Source: Hyphomicrobiales bacterium (GTDB lineage Bacteria; Pseudomonadota; Alphaproteobacteria; Rhizobiales; Beijerinckiaceae). Taken from it: DNA of 64,000 nt. Positions 26,010 through 35,919 of the stretch are shown piece by piece. The stretch's first letter is position 1. Every line of letters starts with the position of its first letter. Below the pieces are notes generated by a model that saw only the letters and a list, made by a program, of their open reading frames with translations, was not told the origin of the DNA and made no database searches. The stretch covers positions 2,565,001-2,629,000 of the forward strand of contig CAKNFJ010000001.1 in NCBI GenBank assembly GCA_930633495.1. Reading direction: 5' to 3'. A program made the position numbers and the translations under genes.

Positions 26010-27223
26010 ATGGCGCGGCCTTCGCTGGAGGTCGCGGACATCCTGAACCGGCATGGCGAGGCCTATCTCGCGCGCCATCGGCTCAGCCGCGGCCAACTCA
26101 AGGTCATCGGTGCGATCCGGGCCTGCCGAACGGCCGCGTTCGGCGGCCATGTCATGCGCTGCGGCGACTGCGATCACGCGACGATCGCCTACAACTCCTG
26201 CCGCAACCGGCACTGCCCGCGCTGCCAGGGCGCCGCGGCGAAGGACTGGCTCGCGGACCGGCAAGCCGATCTCCTGCCCGTGGCCTATTACCATCTCGTC
26301 TTCACCCTGCCGGCGCCGATCGCGGCGATCACCTTCCAGAACAAGGCCGAGCTCTATGGTCTGCTGTTCAGGGCCGCGGCCGAGACGCTTGCCACCATCG
26401 CCGGCGACCCGAAGCATCTCGGCGCGCGCATCGGCTTCACCTCGGTGCTACACACCGGGGATCGGCGATGACGCACCATCCCCATCTCCACATCATCGCG
26501 CCCGGCGGCGGCCTGTCGCCCGACGGCGCGCGCTGGATCGCGTGCCGGCCCGGCTTCTTCCTGCCCGTTCGCGTGCTCTCGCGGCTGTTCCGACGGCTCT
26601 TCCTCGAAGGACTCGCTGCCCTGCACGCGGGTGGGCGGCTCGCCTTCCATGGCGATCTTCCCCATCTGGTCGAAGCGGATGCCTTCGCCGCTCTGCTGGC
26701 GCCGCTGCGCCGGGCCGACTGGGTCGTCTATGCCAAGCGGCCCTTCGGTGGCCCCGAGGCCGTGCTGGCCTATCTCGCTCGCTACACCCACCGCGTCGCC
26801 ATTGCCAACAGCCGCCTCGTCGGCATGGACCGGCACGGGGTCACGTTCCGCTGGAAGGATTATCGCGCCCGCTCCGCCGGCAAGGCCTGGCGCAAGACCA
26901 TGACGCTGACGGCGCACGAGTTCATCCGCCGCTTCCTGCTCCACGTCCTGCCCGACGGCTTCCACCGAATCCGCCATTACGGCCTGCTGGCCTCCAGCCG
27001 GCGCGCCGGTACCATCGCCCGCATCAGGGAGATCATCGCGGCGGCGACGCCGGCCGCAACGACGGCAGATCGTGGAGCAGAGATCTCGGCCGAACAATCC
27101 GATCCGGTCGATGAGCGGAGGCCTCCTTGCCCCTGCTGCGGCGGTCGCATGATCCTCGTCGAGCGCTTCGCGCCGGGCACAGCGCCGCGCAACATCCTCG
27201 CCGTCAGGATCGACACCTCATGA
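26010..27223 (+). pseudogene. IS91-family transposase, frameshifted
   Basis: The N-terminal part has a zinc-binding region (RCGDCDHA ... SCRNRHCPRCQG) and runs to LGARIGFTSVLHT. One T appears to be missing from the usual CACACCTGGGGATCG, so frame 1 ends at 26471 (VLHTGDRR). The rest continues from an ATG at 26468: the HUH motif MTHHPHLHIIAPGGG, then ARYTHRVAIANSRL near the tyrosine region and a C-terminal CPCCGGRM zinc motif. Only the single base prevents a full-length protein of about 405 aa. It could be a sequencing error or a real inactivation. Confidence 0.85.
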
Positions 27224-27676
27224 CGATGGCGCCGGGACGACACCCAGACGGACCACCACCGGTCTCAGCCAGAGAGCGGGCAATCCTGTTCGGCCCGATG
27301 GCGGAAACGGAGATTGCGGCGGGCCCGGATACGTTCGATGGGCAGCCAAGCGCGGGCTCCCGGGCATCCCGGACGGAGCATCGCGCCGCCGTCCCGCGTC
27401 TCGCACGATCCCGTCGACCAGGCCGCGCGGCGAAATCCCCATAGCGCACGGCCCCGGGCCGCGACTTCCTCCACTGGAGGCTTTCGGACGCCGGCCCTCA
27501 GCCCGGTCCGAACACGCTCGCAAGGGCCGGCATCCGAAACCCTTCACACTTGTGGACATTGGGCCTTCGCCGGAAAGCAGACCTTCGCTGCGCATTTCTC
27601 AGCCCCAGCGCGGCTCATCGTCGATAGCTGCCGGCGCCACGTCAACACCGTGTGCCTGCATGGCTCGCTGGGATCC

Positions 27677-27699
27677 AAACCTCCCGCCCCGGAGGTTTT
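27677..27699. terminator. Terminator-like hairpin
   Basis: AAACCTCC and GGAGGTTT pair as an 8-bp stem with a 6-nt CGCCCC loop, followed by a short T tract. It could end rightward transcription out of the IS91-like element. Confidence 0.4.
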
Positions 27700-27797
27700 C
27701 ATCCCTGTCATGACCGGACGGGCGGCTTCGCAAATCCAGACCAGCTAAGCCACCCGCGCGGGCATCGAGGCCAACCGTCAACTAGCAGTCATTGTGA

Positions 27798-27854
27798 TCA
27801 GTCGGCAGGGGCCGACTGACAAAGTCGGAGAGATGGAAAGCGGCATTGTGCCGC
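27798..27854. repeat. Two hairpins downstream of the lyase gene
   Basis: TCAGTCGGC-AGGG-GCCGACTGA (27798-27819) is a perfect 9-bp stem, and GCGGCA-TTG-TGCCGC (27840-27854) a perfect 6-bp stem. They lie 45-100 bp after the leftward lyase gene stop. They may terminate that operon or be part of the IS91-like end; neither has a T-run. Confidence 0.35.
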
Positions 27855-27899
27855 TGCCAAAACGAGCTCGCGCGCGTCTCACAACACACCTTCTAGTTT

Positions 27900-29432
27900 T
27901 CAGCTCAACCCATCCGCGTTCATATTGAGCCAGCTCATCTGAGCCATCAAAAGTTTGTCCCTCGAAGCGATGATCAGCGAACGACGCTTGTCCTGACGCA
28001 GCAGAAGCGATGCGAGCTGCTCTCTCTCCGAGGCTATCATCCTGTCGACTTCGCCAGCAGCGGTGCCCCCAAGCGATGTTCGCGATGCAACGAAATGCCG
28101 GGCTTCCAATGCACCTCTGATCGTCGCGTCGACCAAGCCAATGGGCTCGATCCCGACCTTGTTGCAGGCTGCGTCGAGCATTGCCTTTGTTACCTGCGCA
28201 GTCGACACGTCGTCCTTGAGTGCATCGCGCACCAGCCGTGCGACGATGTGATGTGCCTGCCGGAACGACAGGCTCGACCGCGCGACGATCTCATCGGCGA
28301 GCCCGGTCGCGGTCGCCCAACTGCTCGATGCAACCATTTCCATCTGCGCGGTATGGACGGTCAGGCTGGCGACGACCGCCGTCATGAGTTGCAGAGACCC
28401 CTGTGTCGCAACGAACGCGGCATCGAGTTGCGGCACTTCCCGCATCACGACGTCCCCGGTGCCCTCGGAGCGGAAAGTGGCGAGCGCGCTCGCCAGCCAG
28501 GTAACGGCATTGCCGGCGTTGAATTTGACGGCTTCGAGTGCGGTCGGGTTCTTCTTCTGCGGAAAGATGCTGCTGGTTCCGCAATATTCGTCTGCGCATT
28601 CGACGAAGCCGAACTCCGTCGACGACCACAGGTGCAAGTCCGTCGCGAGGTCGTTGAGCGTCGACATTACGAAAGACAGGCCGCTGATGATGTCGGCAGC
28701 GTAATACGCTTCACGCGCCAGTTTGGCGTTGTCCAGCACCTCGCTGAAGCCGAGCAGTTCGGCGACACGTTCCCGGTCTATCGGCCAGCTGGTTCCCGCC
28801 AGGCCCGCTGCGCCAAGCGGACAGCGGTCGAGCCGGCGATAGCCGTCCTCCAAGCGTTCGAAATCATCGCGCAGCTTGGTGACGAACGACAGCAGATAAT
28901 GGCCGAAAACCGTCGGGTGCGCGTGCTGGAGGCACGTATACCCCGGCATGACACTGGTCCGGTGCTGCGCTGCCACGCGGCTCAGGACTTCCGAGAGCGC
29001 GAGGATTCCGTCCAGAACGTCGAGGAGTTGGCGTCGCTTGAAAAGACGCCGCACCGTTGGACCCTGGTCGAGCCGACTGCGGCCCGTATGCAGGCGCCCA
29101 GCGAAATCTTCGCCGATGCGCGTCGCCAGAAAATGTTCGATCTGGAAGACGAAGCCGCCACGAGCGACATCGAAGGGCAGTCCGGCGGGGCCGAGTCGCT
29201 CGATCTCAACTAGCGAAGACAGGATCGCCGCTGCAGCGGCCGGCGACAGGATGCCCTGTTCCGCCAGCATGACCGCGTGTGCACGATCGACCAGCAGGTA
29301 CTCGGCAAACTGGCGTTTCTCGCGCTCCAGATGGGGCGCTTCATAGATCGCCATCAGTGCTTCCGCCGGGGGCGCGTCGAGCCTGGCATCGACGGCAGAT
29401 GCCAACGCCTCGACCATCATCGATTTGGTCAT
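27900..29432 (-). CDS. Argininosuccinate lyase/EDDS-lyase-like fumarate-releasing C-N lyase
   Basis: A 510-aa member of the aspartase/fumarase superfamily with the signature GTSSIFPQKKNP and conserved LHTGRSRLDQ and PGYTCLQHAHP stretches, nearest to argininosuccinate lyase. Such enzymes eliminate fumarate from N-substituted aspartates. It is longer than typical ArgH (about 460 aa). It sits at the end of an ABC-transporter/enolase-superfamily operon rather than with arginine genes, so a catabolic role on an N-aspartyl-type compound, as in EDDS lyase, is more likely than arginine synthesis. The substrate is inference. Its start overlaps the enolase-superfamily gene by 4 bp. Confidence 0.8.
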   Translation of the reverse strand: MTKSMMVEALASAVDARLDAPPAEALMAIYEAPHLEREKRQFAEYLLVDRAHAVMLAEQGILSPAAAAAILSSLVEIERLGPAGLPFDVARGGFVFQIEHFLATRIGEDFAGRLHTGRSRLDQGPTVRRLFKRRQLLDVLDGILALSEVLSRVAAQHRTSVMPGYTCLQHAHPTVFGHYLLSFVTKLRDDFERLEDGYRRLDRCPLGAAGLAGTSWPIDRERVAELLGFSEVLDNAKLAREAYYAADIISGLSFVMSTLNDLATDLHLWSSTEFGFVECADEYCGTSSIFPQKKNPTALEAVKFNAGNAVTWLASALATFRSEGTGDVVMREVPQLDAAFVATQGSLQLMTAVVASLTVHTAQMEMVASSSWATATGLADEIVARSSLSFRQAHHIVARLVRDALKDDVSTAQVTKAMLDAACNKVGIEPIGLVDATIRGALEARHFVASRTSLGGTAAGEVDRMIASEREQLASLLLRQDKRRSLIIASRDKLLMAQMSWLNMNADGLS

Positions 29433-30550
29433 TGCCAGTGCTCGATCGCGTAACGCTCGATCATTGCCTGATCGAACTCGAGCCCGAAGCCGGGGGTGTC
29501 GGGCGCGGTCACGAAACCGTCCTTCGGCTCGGGCCGGTTGCGGTACAGATTGGCCCAGAGCGGGTCTCGGTCAGGGTCGGGGTAGCACTCGACGAAGGTG
29601 CGGTTGGAGATGGCCGCCATCATGTGCATGCTGATATGCGGCTCGCCGACCTGGGCCATCCGCACGTCGGCGAAACCCGCCATGGCCGCCAGCTTGATCC
29701 AGCCCGTGATGCCGCCGCCGCGATTATAGGTGACGTTCAGCACATCGACCGCGCGCTGCTCGATCAGCCTTGAGGCATCGAAGATCGACGCCTCGGACTG
29801 CCCCGCCCCCGTGTTGATCCCGGTCTTGAGGCGAACGTCGGACAAGCCGCGGACGACGTTGCGTGGATGCACAGGCTCTTCGAGCCAAGCCGGGTCGTAG
29901 GGCGCGATCAGCCGCGCAAAGCGGATCGCGTCGTCGACACTCCACGCCATGTTGGAATCGACCACGATGGCGAAGTCGTCGCCCGCCGTTTCGCGAGCGA
30001 TCCGGACGCGCTCGGCATCCTCTTCGATGGACAGGGCACCGACCTTGAACTTGATGCCCGCCAGACCGCTCCGGCGATAGAAGCCAATCTCACGCGCGAT
30101 CCCGTCGGCGTCGCGACTGGTTTCGTAGTAGCCGCCGATGCCGATGATCGGCACGCGCGGATCATATCCGCCGAGCAGCTTCCAGACCGGCAGGCCGAGC
30201 AGCTTGCCGCGCAGGTCCCACAAGGCGGCATCCACCGTCGCGATCGCGAGCATGAGCGAGGCGCGATCGATATAAGCCTTGTCGAATGCGACCATAGCCC
30301 GCCAGAGGTGCTCACCCCTCATCGGGTCGGCGCCCAGCAGCAGCTTCCGGAACGAGCCGCGGATCGTTTCCTTTAGGAAGGCCGGGTAGCTCGACTCATT
30401 GCCGACGCAGGCTTCGCCGACCCTGCCGTCATCGGTCTTGATGCGGCACAGGAGAGCGGTGCGCGCATCGAGCTGGTAGGTGCCGCCGCTGAAGGTGGAT
30501 GGGAGCGGCGCCGAGATCTGGCGCAACTCCACCGACGTGATCGAAGCCAT
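29429..30550 (-). CDS. Enolase-superfamily enzyme (mandelate racemase/muconate lactonizing)
   Basis: A 373-aa protein with a KxK acid/base motif in GIKFKVG. Metal ligands are expected in AIVVDSNMAW and AWLEEPVHP and in the GAGQSEAS region, with a C-terminal histidine in GEPHISMH. It could be a racemase/epimerase or dehydratase. It is co-translated with the lyase (ATGA overlap) and follows the binding protein by 6 bp, so it works on the same imported compound, perhaps setting stereochemistry for the lyase. Confidence 0.83.
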   Translation of the reverse strand: MASITSVELRQISAPLPSTFSGGTYQLDARTALLCRIKTDDGRVGEACVGNESSYPAFLKETIRGSFRKLLLGADPMRGEHLWRAMVAFDKAYIDRASLMLAIATVDAALWDLRGKLLGLPVWKLLGGYDPRVPIIGIGGYYETSRDADGIAREIGFYRRSGLAGIKFKVGALSIEEDAERVRIARETAGDDFAIVVDSNMAWSVDDAIRFARLIAPYDPAWLEEPVHPRNVVRGLSDVRLKTGINTGAGQSEASIFDASRLIEQRAVDVLNVTYNRGGGITGWIKLAAMAGFADVRMAQVGEPHISMHMMAAISNRTFVECYPDPDRDPLWANLYRNRPEPKDGFVTAPDTPGFGLEFDQAMIERYAIEHWQ

Positions 30551-30556
30551 CGAAGA

Positions 30557-31627
30557 TCAGCCCTGCAGGAGCCATTCGTTGAAGCGGCGGTCCGACATCG
30601 CCTTGTTCTTGCCCCAGAAGGCATCGTCGAGACGTGCGGTCTGACGCAGGTTCTCAGGAAAGGTCGGGAGCTTCGCCGCCACGGCCTTATCGATGAACTT
30701 GTACGCCTCGGGATTGCTCGGTCCGTTGGGCAGCAGCCGCGTGGCAGCCGCCTGCCGGTCGGGCCTGGCGCAGAAACTGACGAATTGCCGCGCCAGATCG
30801 GCCTTCGGCGTACCCTTCGGGATGGCCCAGCCCGAAAGGCTGTAGAAGCCGCCGTTCCAGTTGATCGCCACCGGAGCACCAGCATCCGTCGCAGTCTGGG
30901 CACGCGCATTGAAGGTCGGACAGATGTCGACCTCGCCCGACTGAAGCAACTGGGTGCTCTGCGGCGAGGAATCCCACCAGACCTGTACCTGCTTCTTCAC
31001 TTCGTCGAGCTTGGCGAAGGCCTTGTCCCACCCTCCGGGCGCTTCCAGCGCGCGGTAGACTTCCGGGCCTCCGGGAACGCCGGTCGCACGCATCGCGATC
31101 TCGATCATGTCGCGGGCGAGCTTGCGCATGCCACGACGGCCGGCAAAGCCAGCCACGTCCCAGATGTCTGCGAACGAATTGAGGCCCTTCGGGAACTTGT
31201 CGGTGCGGTAGGCCAGCACGAAGGTGACCACGTTGTCGGCCATGTAGAACTTGTTCTTCATCTCGGCCGGAATTGCCGCCATGGCATCGCCGGAAAGATC
31301 GATCGGTTCCAGCAGCGATTGCTTTTCCAGCAGATCGGCGACGTCCGAGGTTATGCCGCCGCTAATGTCCCAGGAGTAGTTTCGGGTGTCGACCTGGGCC
31401 TTGAATTCCGCCGCCGGGTTCGACCGTCTGACGACGGACGTCACGGCGATGCCGGTCTCCTGCGTAAAGGGCTTATAGTACGCCTCCGCGAAGGCCGTGG
31501 AATAGACGCCGCCCGGATCGGAGACGGCCAGCGAACGCGACTGCGCGCGCACGATGCTCGGTGCGGCCAGAAGAGCGGCCGAACCGGCGATGACGGATCG
31601 ACGGGTGGGAAGAACGAGTTCACGCAT
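30557..31627 (-). CDS. ABC transporter binding protein with Tat-like signal
   Basis: A 356-aa extracellular solute-binding protein. The start MRELVLPTRRSVIAGSAALL carries a twin-arginine-like signal with a cut after VRA-QS. The mature domain (VSDPGGVYSTAFAEAYYKPF, VQVWWDSSPQSTQLLQSGEVD) is closely similar to the binding protein at 59071. Third gene of the leftward cassette after ATPase and fused permease. Confidence 0.9.
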   Translation of the reverse strand: MRELVLPTRRSVIAGSAALLAAPSIVRAQSRSLAVSDPGGVYSTAFAEAYYKPFTQETGIAVTSVVRRSNPAAEFKAQVDTRNYSWDISGGITSDVADLLEKQSLLEPIDLSGDAMAAIPAEMKNKFYMADNVVTFVLAYRTDKFPKGLNSFADIWDVAGFAGRRGMRKLARDMIEIAMRATGVPGGPEVYRALEAPGGWDKAFAKLDEVKKQVQVWWDSSPQSTQLLQSGEVDICPTFNARAQTATDAGAPVAINWNGGFYSLSGWAIPKGTPKADLARQFVSFCARPDRQAAATRLLPNGPSNPEAYKFIDKAVAAKLPTFPENLRQTARLDDAFWGKNKAMSDRRFNEWLLQG

Positions 31628-31662
31628 AGCAGGCTCCCTGTTTCGGTGGAATGAACGCGATT

Positions 31663-33429
31663 TCAGATTGTCTTGCGGCGCCGGCCGAGGAGCTCCCCGA
31701 TCAGGATGACGAGGACGACGAAGCCCAGCATCACGGTCGAAACCGCAGCAAGGATCGGGCTCACATTGAGCAGCGCATCCGTCCACATCTGCCGCGGCAG
31801 GGTGGTGGAGACACCGCTGCTGATGAAGAGCGCGACCGTCAGCTCGTCGAAGGATTTGACGAAGGCAAAGAGAAAAGCGGTCATCATGCCGGCGCGGATG
31901 ATCGGATAGGTGATACGGCGGAAGGTGGTGAATTTGCTCGCCCCCAACGTCCAGGCCGCCTGGTCGAGCCGGACGTCGTAGTTGCGCAGCACGGCCATGA
32001 CCGTGATCACGACATAGGGCAGCGAGAAGACGGTGTGGCCGAGAACCAGCCCTAGCGAGGTGCCGACCAGACCGATCCTGGAAAAGGCGTAGTACAGCGC
32101 CAGGGCCACGATGATGTGCGGCATCACCATCGGTAGCAGCAGAAAGGCCATCACCGCCGTCTTGCCGGGCAGGCTGCGCCTGGCCAGGACGAAGGCGGCC
32201 GGCGTACCGAGTGCGACCGACAGGATGGCCGTCGCCAGCCCCACCGCGATCGACCGCCAGGTCGCTCCCTGCCAGACCGGGGATTCCAGATAGGCCTTAT
32301 ACCACTGCAGCGAAAAGCCGCGCGGAGGCCACTCGAAGAAGGTGCTGCCGGAGAATGAAATCGGGATCAGGACGAAGGACGGCGCGGCCAGGAACAGAAT
32401 GACGGTAAGCCCGACGAGCCATAGCAGTGGCCGCCTTGCGGGGCCCGGCGGACCGTTCCGAGGCGGGATGAGGCGATCGAGGACGTCGCCCACGAATGCG
32501 CAGGCCCAGCTGACGACCGCCAGAACCTTTCGCCCAGCCGTTGCTGCATGGCGCGCCAGGCTCCGCCGGCCCGCGGCCTGGGCGCCGCCGACTTCGCCGG
32601 TGAGAACCGACATGCCCAGCATGCGGTCGAACAGCCAGAAGACGATCACCGAAGCGCTCAGCAGCAGCACCGCGACGGCACCGGCGAAGCCCCAATCCAG
32701 CGCCTCGTCGATCTGCGAAATGATGATCTGGGCGATCATGGTCTCGCGCCGGCTGCCCAGCAGCGTCGGCGTCACGAAGAAGCCGAGCGCAGTGATGAAC
32801 ACCAGCAGGCCCGCTGCTGCGACGCCCGGCAGAGACTGCGGAAAGTAGATGCGCCAGAACACATGCGCGCCGCGTGCGCCGAGCGTCGACGCGGCCCTGC
32901 TGGTATTGGGCTCGATGTTCTGCATCACCGAGAGCATGGTCAGTACGGCCAGGGGCATGAGGGCATGGGCCATGCCGACGATCACGCTGCCAAAATTGTA
33001 GATTAACTCCAGCGGCGGCAGGCCCATCGCCTCGAGCCCCTGATTGATCATCCCGCGCCGCCCCAGAATGACCATGAAGGCGAACGCGCGCACCAGGACG
33101 CTCGTCCAGAACGGCATCAGCACGCAGATCAGCAGCAGCGAGCGTGTCGAGGATCGCGAGGTCGCGAGCAGATAGGCGACCGGATATCCGGCGATGAGGC
33201 AGGCCGCGGTGGTCCAGGTGGCGATCTTGAAGGTGTTGGCCAGGACCTGCAGGTAGAGAGCGCTCTCGCCGAGGCGCGCATAATGCTCGAACGAGGCCTG
33301 CCCGTCCCCACCCTGACCGCTCAGCCACAGCAGCTGCGTGACGGGCAGTATGAACACCAGCGCCAGCAGGAGCAGCGCGGGGGCGAGGGGCCAGAAGCTC
33401 CGGCCGGTGAGGTTCCGGGCGGACGCCAT
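31663..33429 (-). CDS. Fused PotB-PotC-type ABC permease
   Basis: A 588-aa permease in which two six-helix permease domains are joined in one chain. The first half has the EAA-like loop SRAASTLGARGAHVFWRIYFP (shown in part) and the second the loop LDQAAWTLGASKFTTFRRI. A linker of about 60 residues near 285-345 joins them. One chain would form the complete channel. The same fusion occurs at 61217. ATG at 33429 overlaps the ATPase stop (TGATG). Confidence 0.9.
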   Translation of the reverse strand: MASARNLTGRSFWPLAPALLLLALVFILPVTQLLWLSGQGGDGQASFEHYARLGESALYLQVLANTFKIATWTTAACLIAGYPVAYLLATSRSSTRSLLLICVLMPFWTSVLVRAFAFMVILGRRGMINQGLEAMGLPPLELIYNFGSVIVGMAHALMPLAVLTMLSVMQNIEPNTSRAASTLGARGAHVFWRIYFPQSLPGVAAAGLLVFITALGFFVTPTLLGSRRETMIAQIIISQIDEALDWGFAGAVAVLLLSASVIVFWLFDRMLGMSVLTGEVGGAQAAGRRSLARHAATAGRKVLAVVSWACAFVGDVLDRLIPPRNGPPGPARRPLLWLVGLTVILFLAAPSFVLIPISFSGSTFFEWPPRGFSLQWYKAYLESPVWQGATWRSIAVGLATAILSVALGTPAAFVLARRSLPGKTAVMAFLLLPMVMPHIIVALALYYAFSRIGLVGTSLGLVLGHTVFSLPYVVITVMAVLRNYDVRLDQAAWTLGASKFTTFRRITYPIIRAGMMTAFLFAFVKSFDELTVALFISSGVSTTLPRQMWTDALLNVSPILAAVSTVMLGFVVLVILIGELLGRRRKTI

Positions 33430-34496
33430 CAAACGCTGTCCGCCAGCAGGACCGTGCGTTCGGCCGGCCAGCCCAGACGAACGGCGTCGCCGGCACGTGC
33501 CGTAGGCGGACCTTCGGTCAGCAGCGTCGCAACGATGGGCCGGCCATCGGGCAGGACAGCGTGGTAGCGCGTCACGGCACCGCTCATGACCACATGTTCC
33601 AGCGTGGCGGAAACGGCGTTGTCGCTGATCTCGTTCGCACCCAGCGGGCGCACATGTTCCGGCCGCACCATGAAGTGCCCCGCAGCGGCGGCAGAGGTCG
33701 CTGATTGGCGCCACCGAAGCGGCTCACCGCCCGGACCGCGAGGAGCGCCGTCACCGGCGCGCGTCAAGGCAAAGACGTTGGCTCCGCCGAGAAAATCGGC
33801 GGCGAAGACCGTGCGGGGCTCGAAATAGAGTTCCGCAGGCGTCCCGAGTTGCTCGATGCCGCCGTCTCGCATCAGGCAGATGCGATCCGACATAGCCATC
33901 GCCTCTTCCTGATCATGAGTGACATAAAGAATCGTGGTGCCCAGATCGGAATGCAGCCGCTTGATCTCGACCTGCATGTGGTCGCGCAGCTTCTTGTCGA
34001 GCGCGCCGAGAGGCTCGTCCATCAGAATGACCGAGGGCTGGTAGACGGCACAGCGTGCTAGCGCGATGCGCTGTTGCTGCCCGCCGGATAGCTCACGGGG
34101 CAAACGCTCGGCGACCTGCGGCAGCCGCACGATCTCGAGCATCCTGCCGACCTGCTTGGCGATTTCGCTTTCCGGGACCCGGCGCATGCGCAGCGGGAAG
34201 GCGATGTTCTCGAAAACGCTGAGATGCGGGAAGAGGGCGTAGTTCTGAAAGACCAGGCCGATGTCGCGCTTGTGCACGGGCGCATAAGTCTGGTCTGCAC
34301 CGCCGAATGTTATCGTGCCGGCGTCGGGAACGACGAGGCCTGCGAGAATGGTCAGGAGCGTGGTCTTGCCCGAACCGGACGGGCCCAGCAGCGTCAGGAA
34401 TTCGCCGCTTTCGACTTCGAGCGACGTTTCACGCAGCGCATGCACCGATCCATATGATTTGCGGACCCGGTCGATGATGAGTTTGGCGGCCGGCAA
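33429..34496 (-). CDS. ABC transporter ATPase (PotA-like)
   Basis: A 355-aa ATPase with Walker A GPSGSGKT (38-45), LSGGQQQR signature, Walker B VILMDEP and a C-terminal TOBE domain. First gene of the ATPase-permease-binding protein-enolase-lyase operon, divergent from the LysR gene at 34597. Confidence 0.93.
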   Translation of the reverse strand: MPAAKLIIDRVRKSYGSVHALRETSLEVESGEFLTLLGPSGSGKTTLLTILAGLVVPDAGTITFGGADQTYAPVHKRDIGLVFQNYALFPHLSVFENIAFPLRMRRVPESEIAKQVGRMLEIVRLPQVAERLPRELSGGQQQRIALARCAVYQPSVILMDEPLGALDKKLRDHMQVEIKRLHSDLGTTILYVTHDQEEAMAMSDRICLMRDGGIEQLGTPAELYFEPRTVFAADFLGGANVFALTRAGDGAPRGPGGEPLRWRQSATSAAAAGHFMVRPEHVRPLGANEISDNAVSATLEHVVMSGAVTRYHAVLPDGRPIVATLLTEGPPTARAGDAVRLGWPAERTVLLADSV

Positions 34497-34596
34497 TTCA
34501 TATCTCCCCTTATTGCAAGAGATATTGTTAGTCGGCGCTCCTGCTGTCCAATTAAATCGATATCCACATACCCATAAGCTATGCTAATCAGGCCGC
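34497..34596. promoter_or_regulatory. Divergent promoter region, LysR and lyase operon
   Basis: A 100-bp AT-rich gap between two divergent start codons must hold both promoters. ATAAGC-TAT-GCTAAT (34574-34588) is a near-perfect inverted repeat just upstream of the LysR ATG and is a candidate operator. No clear T-N11-A match stands out. Confidence 0.35.
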
Positions 34597-35520
34597 ATGG
34601 ATTTGAGGCAGTTTGAAACATTCGTATCGATTGCGACCTTGCGCAGTTTTAGGGCTGCCGCGAACCGTCTCAACGTCACCCAACCCGCGATTTCGCTGCG
34701 GCTTTCGGCCCTTGAACAGGAGCTGGGCGTCAAGCTGATCGAGCGCACCGGCTCGATCGTCCGGCCGACGGCGAAGGGGCTGGAGTTGTTGGCCTACGCG
34801 GAACAGGTGCTCGACGGCGTGAACCGCTTCAAGTCGACCGCGCGATCAGCCGGGGAGCCGCAATCGGTCCGGCTGGGCGCCACCAGCACGATCGTTCACG
34901 CCTGGCTGACCGACCTGCTGCGCCTCCTGCGGGCCGAGTTTCCCAATCTGGTCATCGAGATGACGATCGACACCTCGCCACGCCTGCGGGCAAGTCTCGT
35001 GGGGGGAGCGCTCGATGTTGCGATCCTGATGGGGCCGGTTCACGAGGCCGGCGTCAGGCAGGTGCCACTCGGGACCTATCGAACGGCGTGGATCGCCAGC
35101 CGCGAACTGGCGGTACGGTTCAACGGCCGCGACCTGATCTTGCGGGAGATCGCACAGCACTGGGTGGTGACCCATGCGCGCGATTCCGCGACCTATGCCT
35201 CGATCGAGGAGCTGTTCCGGACCAATGGCCTCTACCGACAGCAGATCAGTTCAAGCAACTCGGTTGAGGCGATCATCCGTCTGGCCCGCAGCGGCCTGGC
35301 TATCGGCGCGCTGAGCGAGGCCTGTGTCGCGCTCGACGATCCGGACCTTCAGCGCCTACCCTGTGAATTCGAACTGCCGAGTTACGAGTTTTCGGCCTCT
35401 TACCATCTGGATACCATGAGCCGCATGGGGATGATCGTCGCGGAACTTTCACGCCAATGCGCGTCGGCGCATCTCGCTAGCCTCAAACGTAGCCAGCGAT
35501 CGAATTTGATACAGAGCTGA
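34597..35520 (+). CDS. LysR-family transcriptional regulator
   Basis: A 307-aa LTTR with HTH FRAAANRLNVTQPAISLRLSALE (about 18-40) and a PBP2-type effector domain. It is divergent from the lyase/ABC operon, the classical LysR arrangement, and should control that operon. Confidence 0.9.
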   Translation: MDLRQFETFVSIATLRSFRAAANRLNVTQPAISLRLSALEQELGVKLIERTGSIVRPTAKGLELLAYAEQVLDGVNRFKSTARSAGEPQSVRLGATSTIVHAWLTDLLRLLRAEFPNLVIEMTIDTSPRLRASLVGGALDVAILMGPVHEAGVRQVPLGTYRTAWIASRELAVRFNGRDLILREIAQHWVVTHARDSATYASIEELFRTNGLYRQQISSSNSVEAIIRLARSGLAIGALSEACVALDDPDLQRLPCEFELPSYEFSASYHLDTMSRMGMIVAELSRQCASAHLASLKRSQRSNLIQS

Positions 35521-35919
35521 AGACGTGGAGCTACGTCCGAGCCTTCCATGAAATGACAATTGACGATTAACCCGAGCGCTCGAGCCTCCGCTGATGCAAA
35601 TGAAGGCGCAGTATGAAAGCTATCCATCACGGCATTGCGCCATGAACGGACATCCGACGGCTGCCCAACTCGGATCTTCCACAACTGCATGGTCGCAAAA
35701 GCCGCTTCGGTCCAGCCACAGGCAGCCTGTAAAGGCAGTTTCGACAGGCTCCGTCCGCGGTTGTCGCCGCCCGATGGAAAAAATACAGCTCACGCGCATA
35801 TCCACAGCGAAACTGGTGAGGAAGGCTCCCGACCATTTTCTGCATGAACCAATACTGCCACTGTCGGGTCGAGGAAGAAGGCGAAAGGCCTCGCAAGGAC
35901 GGGCTTTGAGGGGTAGCAG
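35521..35919. other. Gap without recognised gene
   Basis: About 400 bp between the LysR stop and the SIR2-like remnant. No convincing reading frame or RNA structure was recognised; it may be scar DNA from earlier rearrangement. Confidence 0.4.

Larger units (their letters stand above)
25130..27223 (+). mobile_element. IS91-like element with integrase gene
   Basis: A tyrosine recombinase gene is followed 17 bp later by an IS91-family (Y2/HUH) transposase gene, an arrangement found in several IS91-like elements. Neither oriIS nor terIS can be fixed, so limits are given as the gene limits. The true ends probably lie in the gaps 24.85-25.13 kb and 27.22-27.9 kb. The transposase is frameshifted. 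Confidence 0.7.
27224..27899. other. Gap after IS91-like element, no gene recognised
   Basis: About 680 bp without a convincing gene. It should hold the right end of the IS91-like element. I see three hairpins: one terminator-like at 27677-27698 and two near 27798-27854. Short open frames here lack codon bias or recognisable residues. Confidence 0.4.

Noticed and set aside
25004..26041. 345-codon leftward open frame opposite the integrase
   Set aside because: Arginine/glutamine-rich antisense translation; the rightward frame has tyrosine recombinase catalytic motifs.
27127..27748. Short rightward frames after the IS91-like element
   Set aside because: Composition is antisense/noncoding-like (proline-, arginine- and serine-rich) and no homology or ribosome site was recognised.
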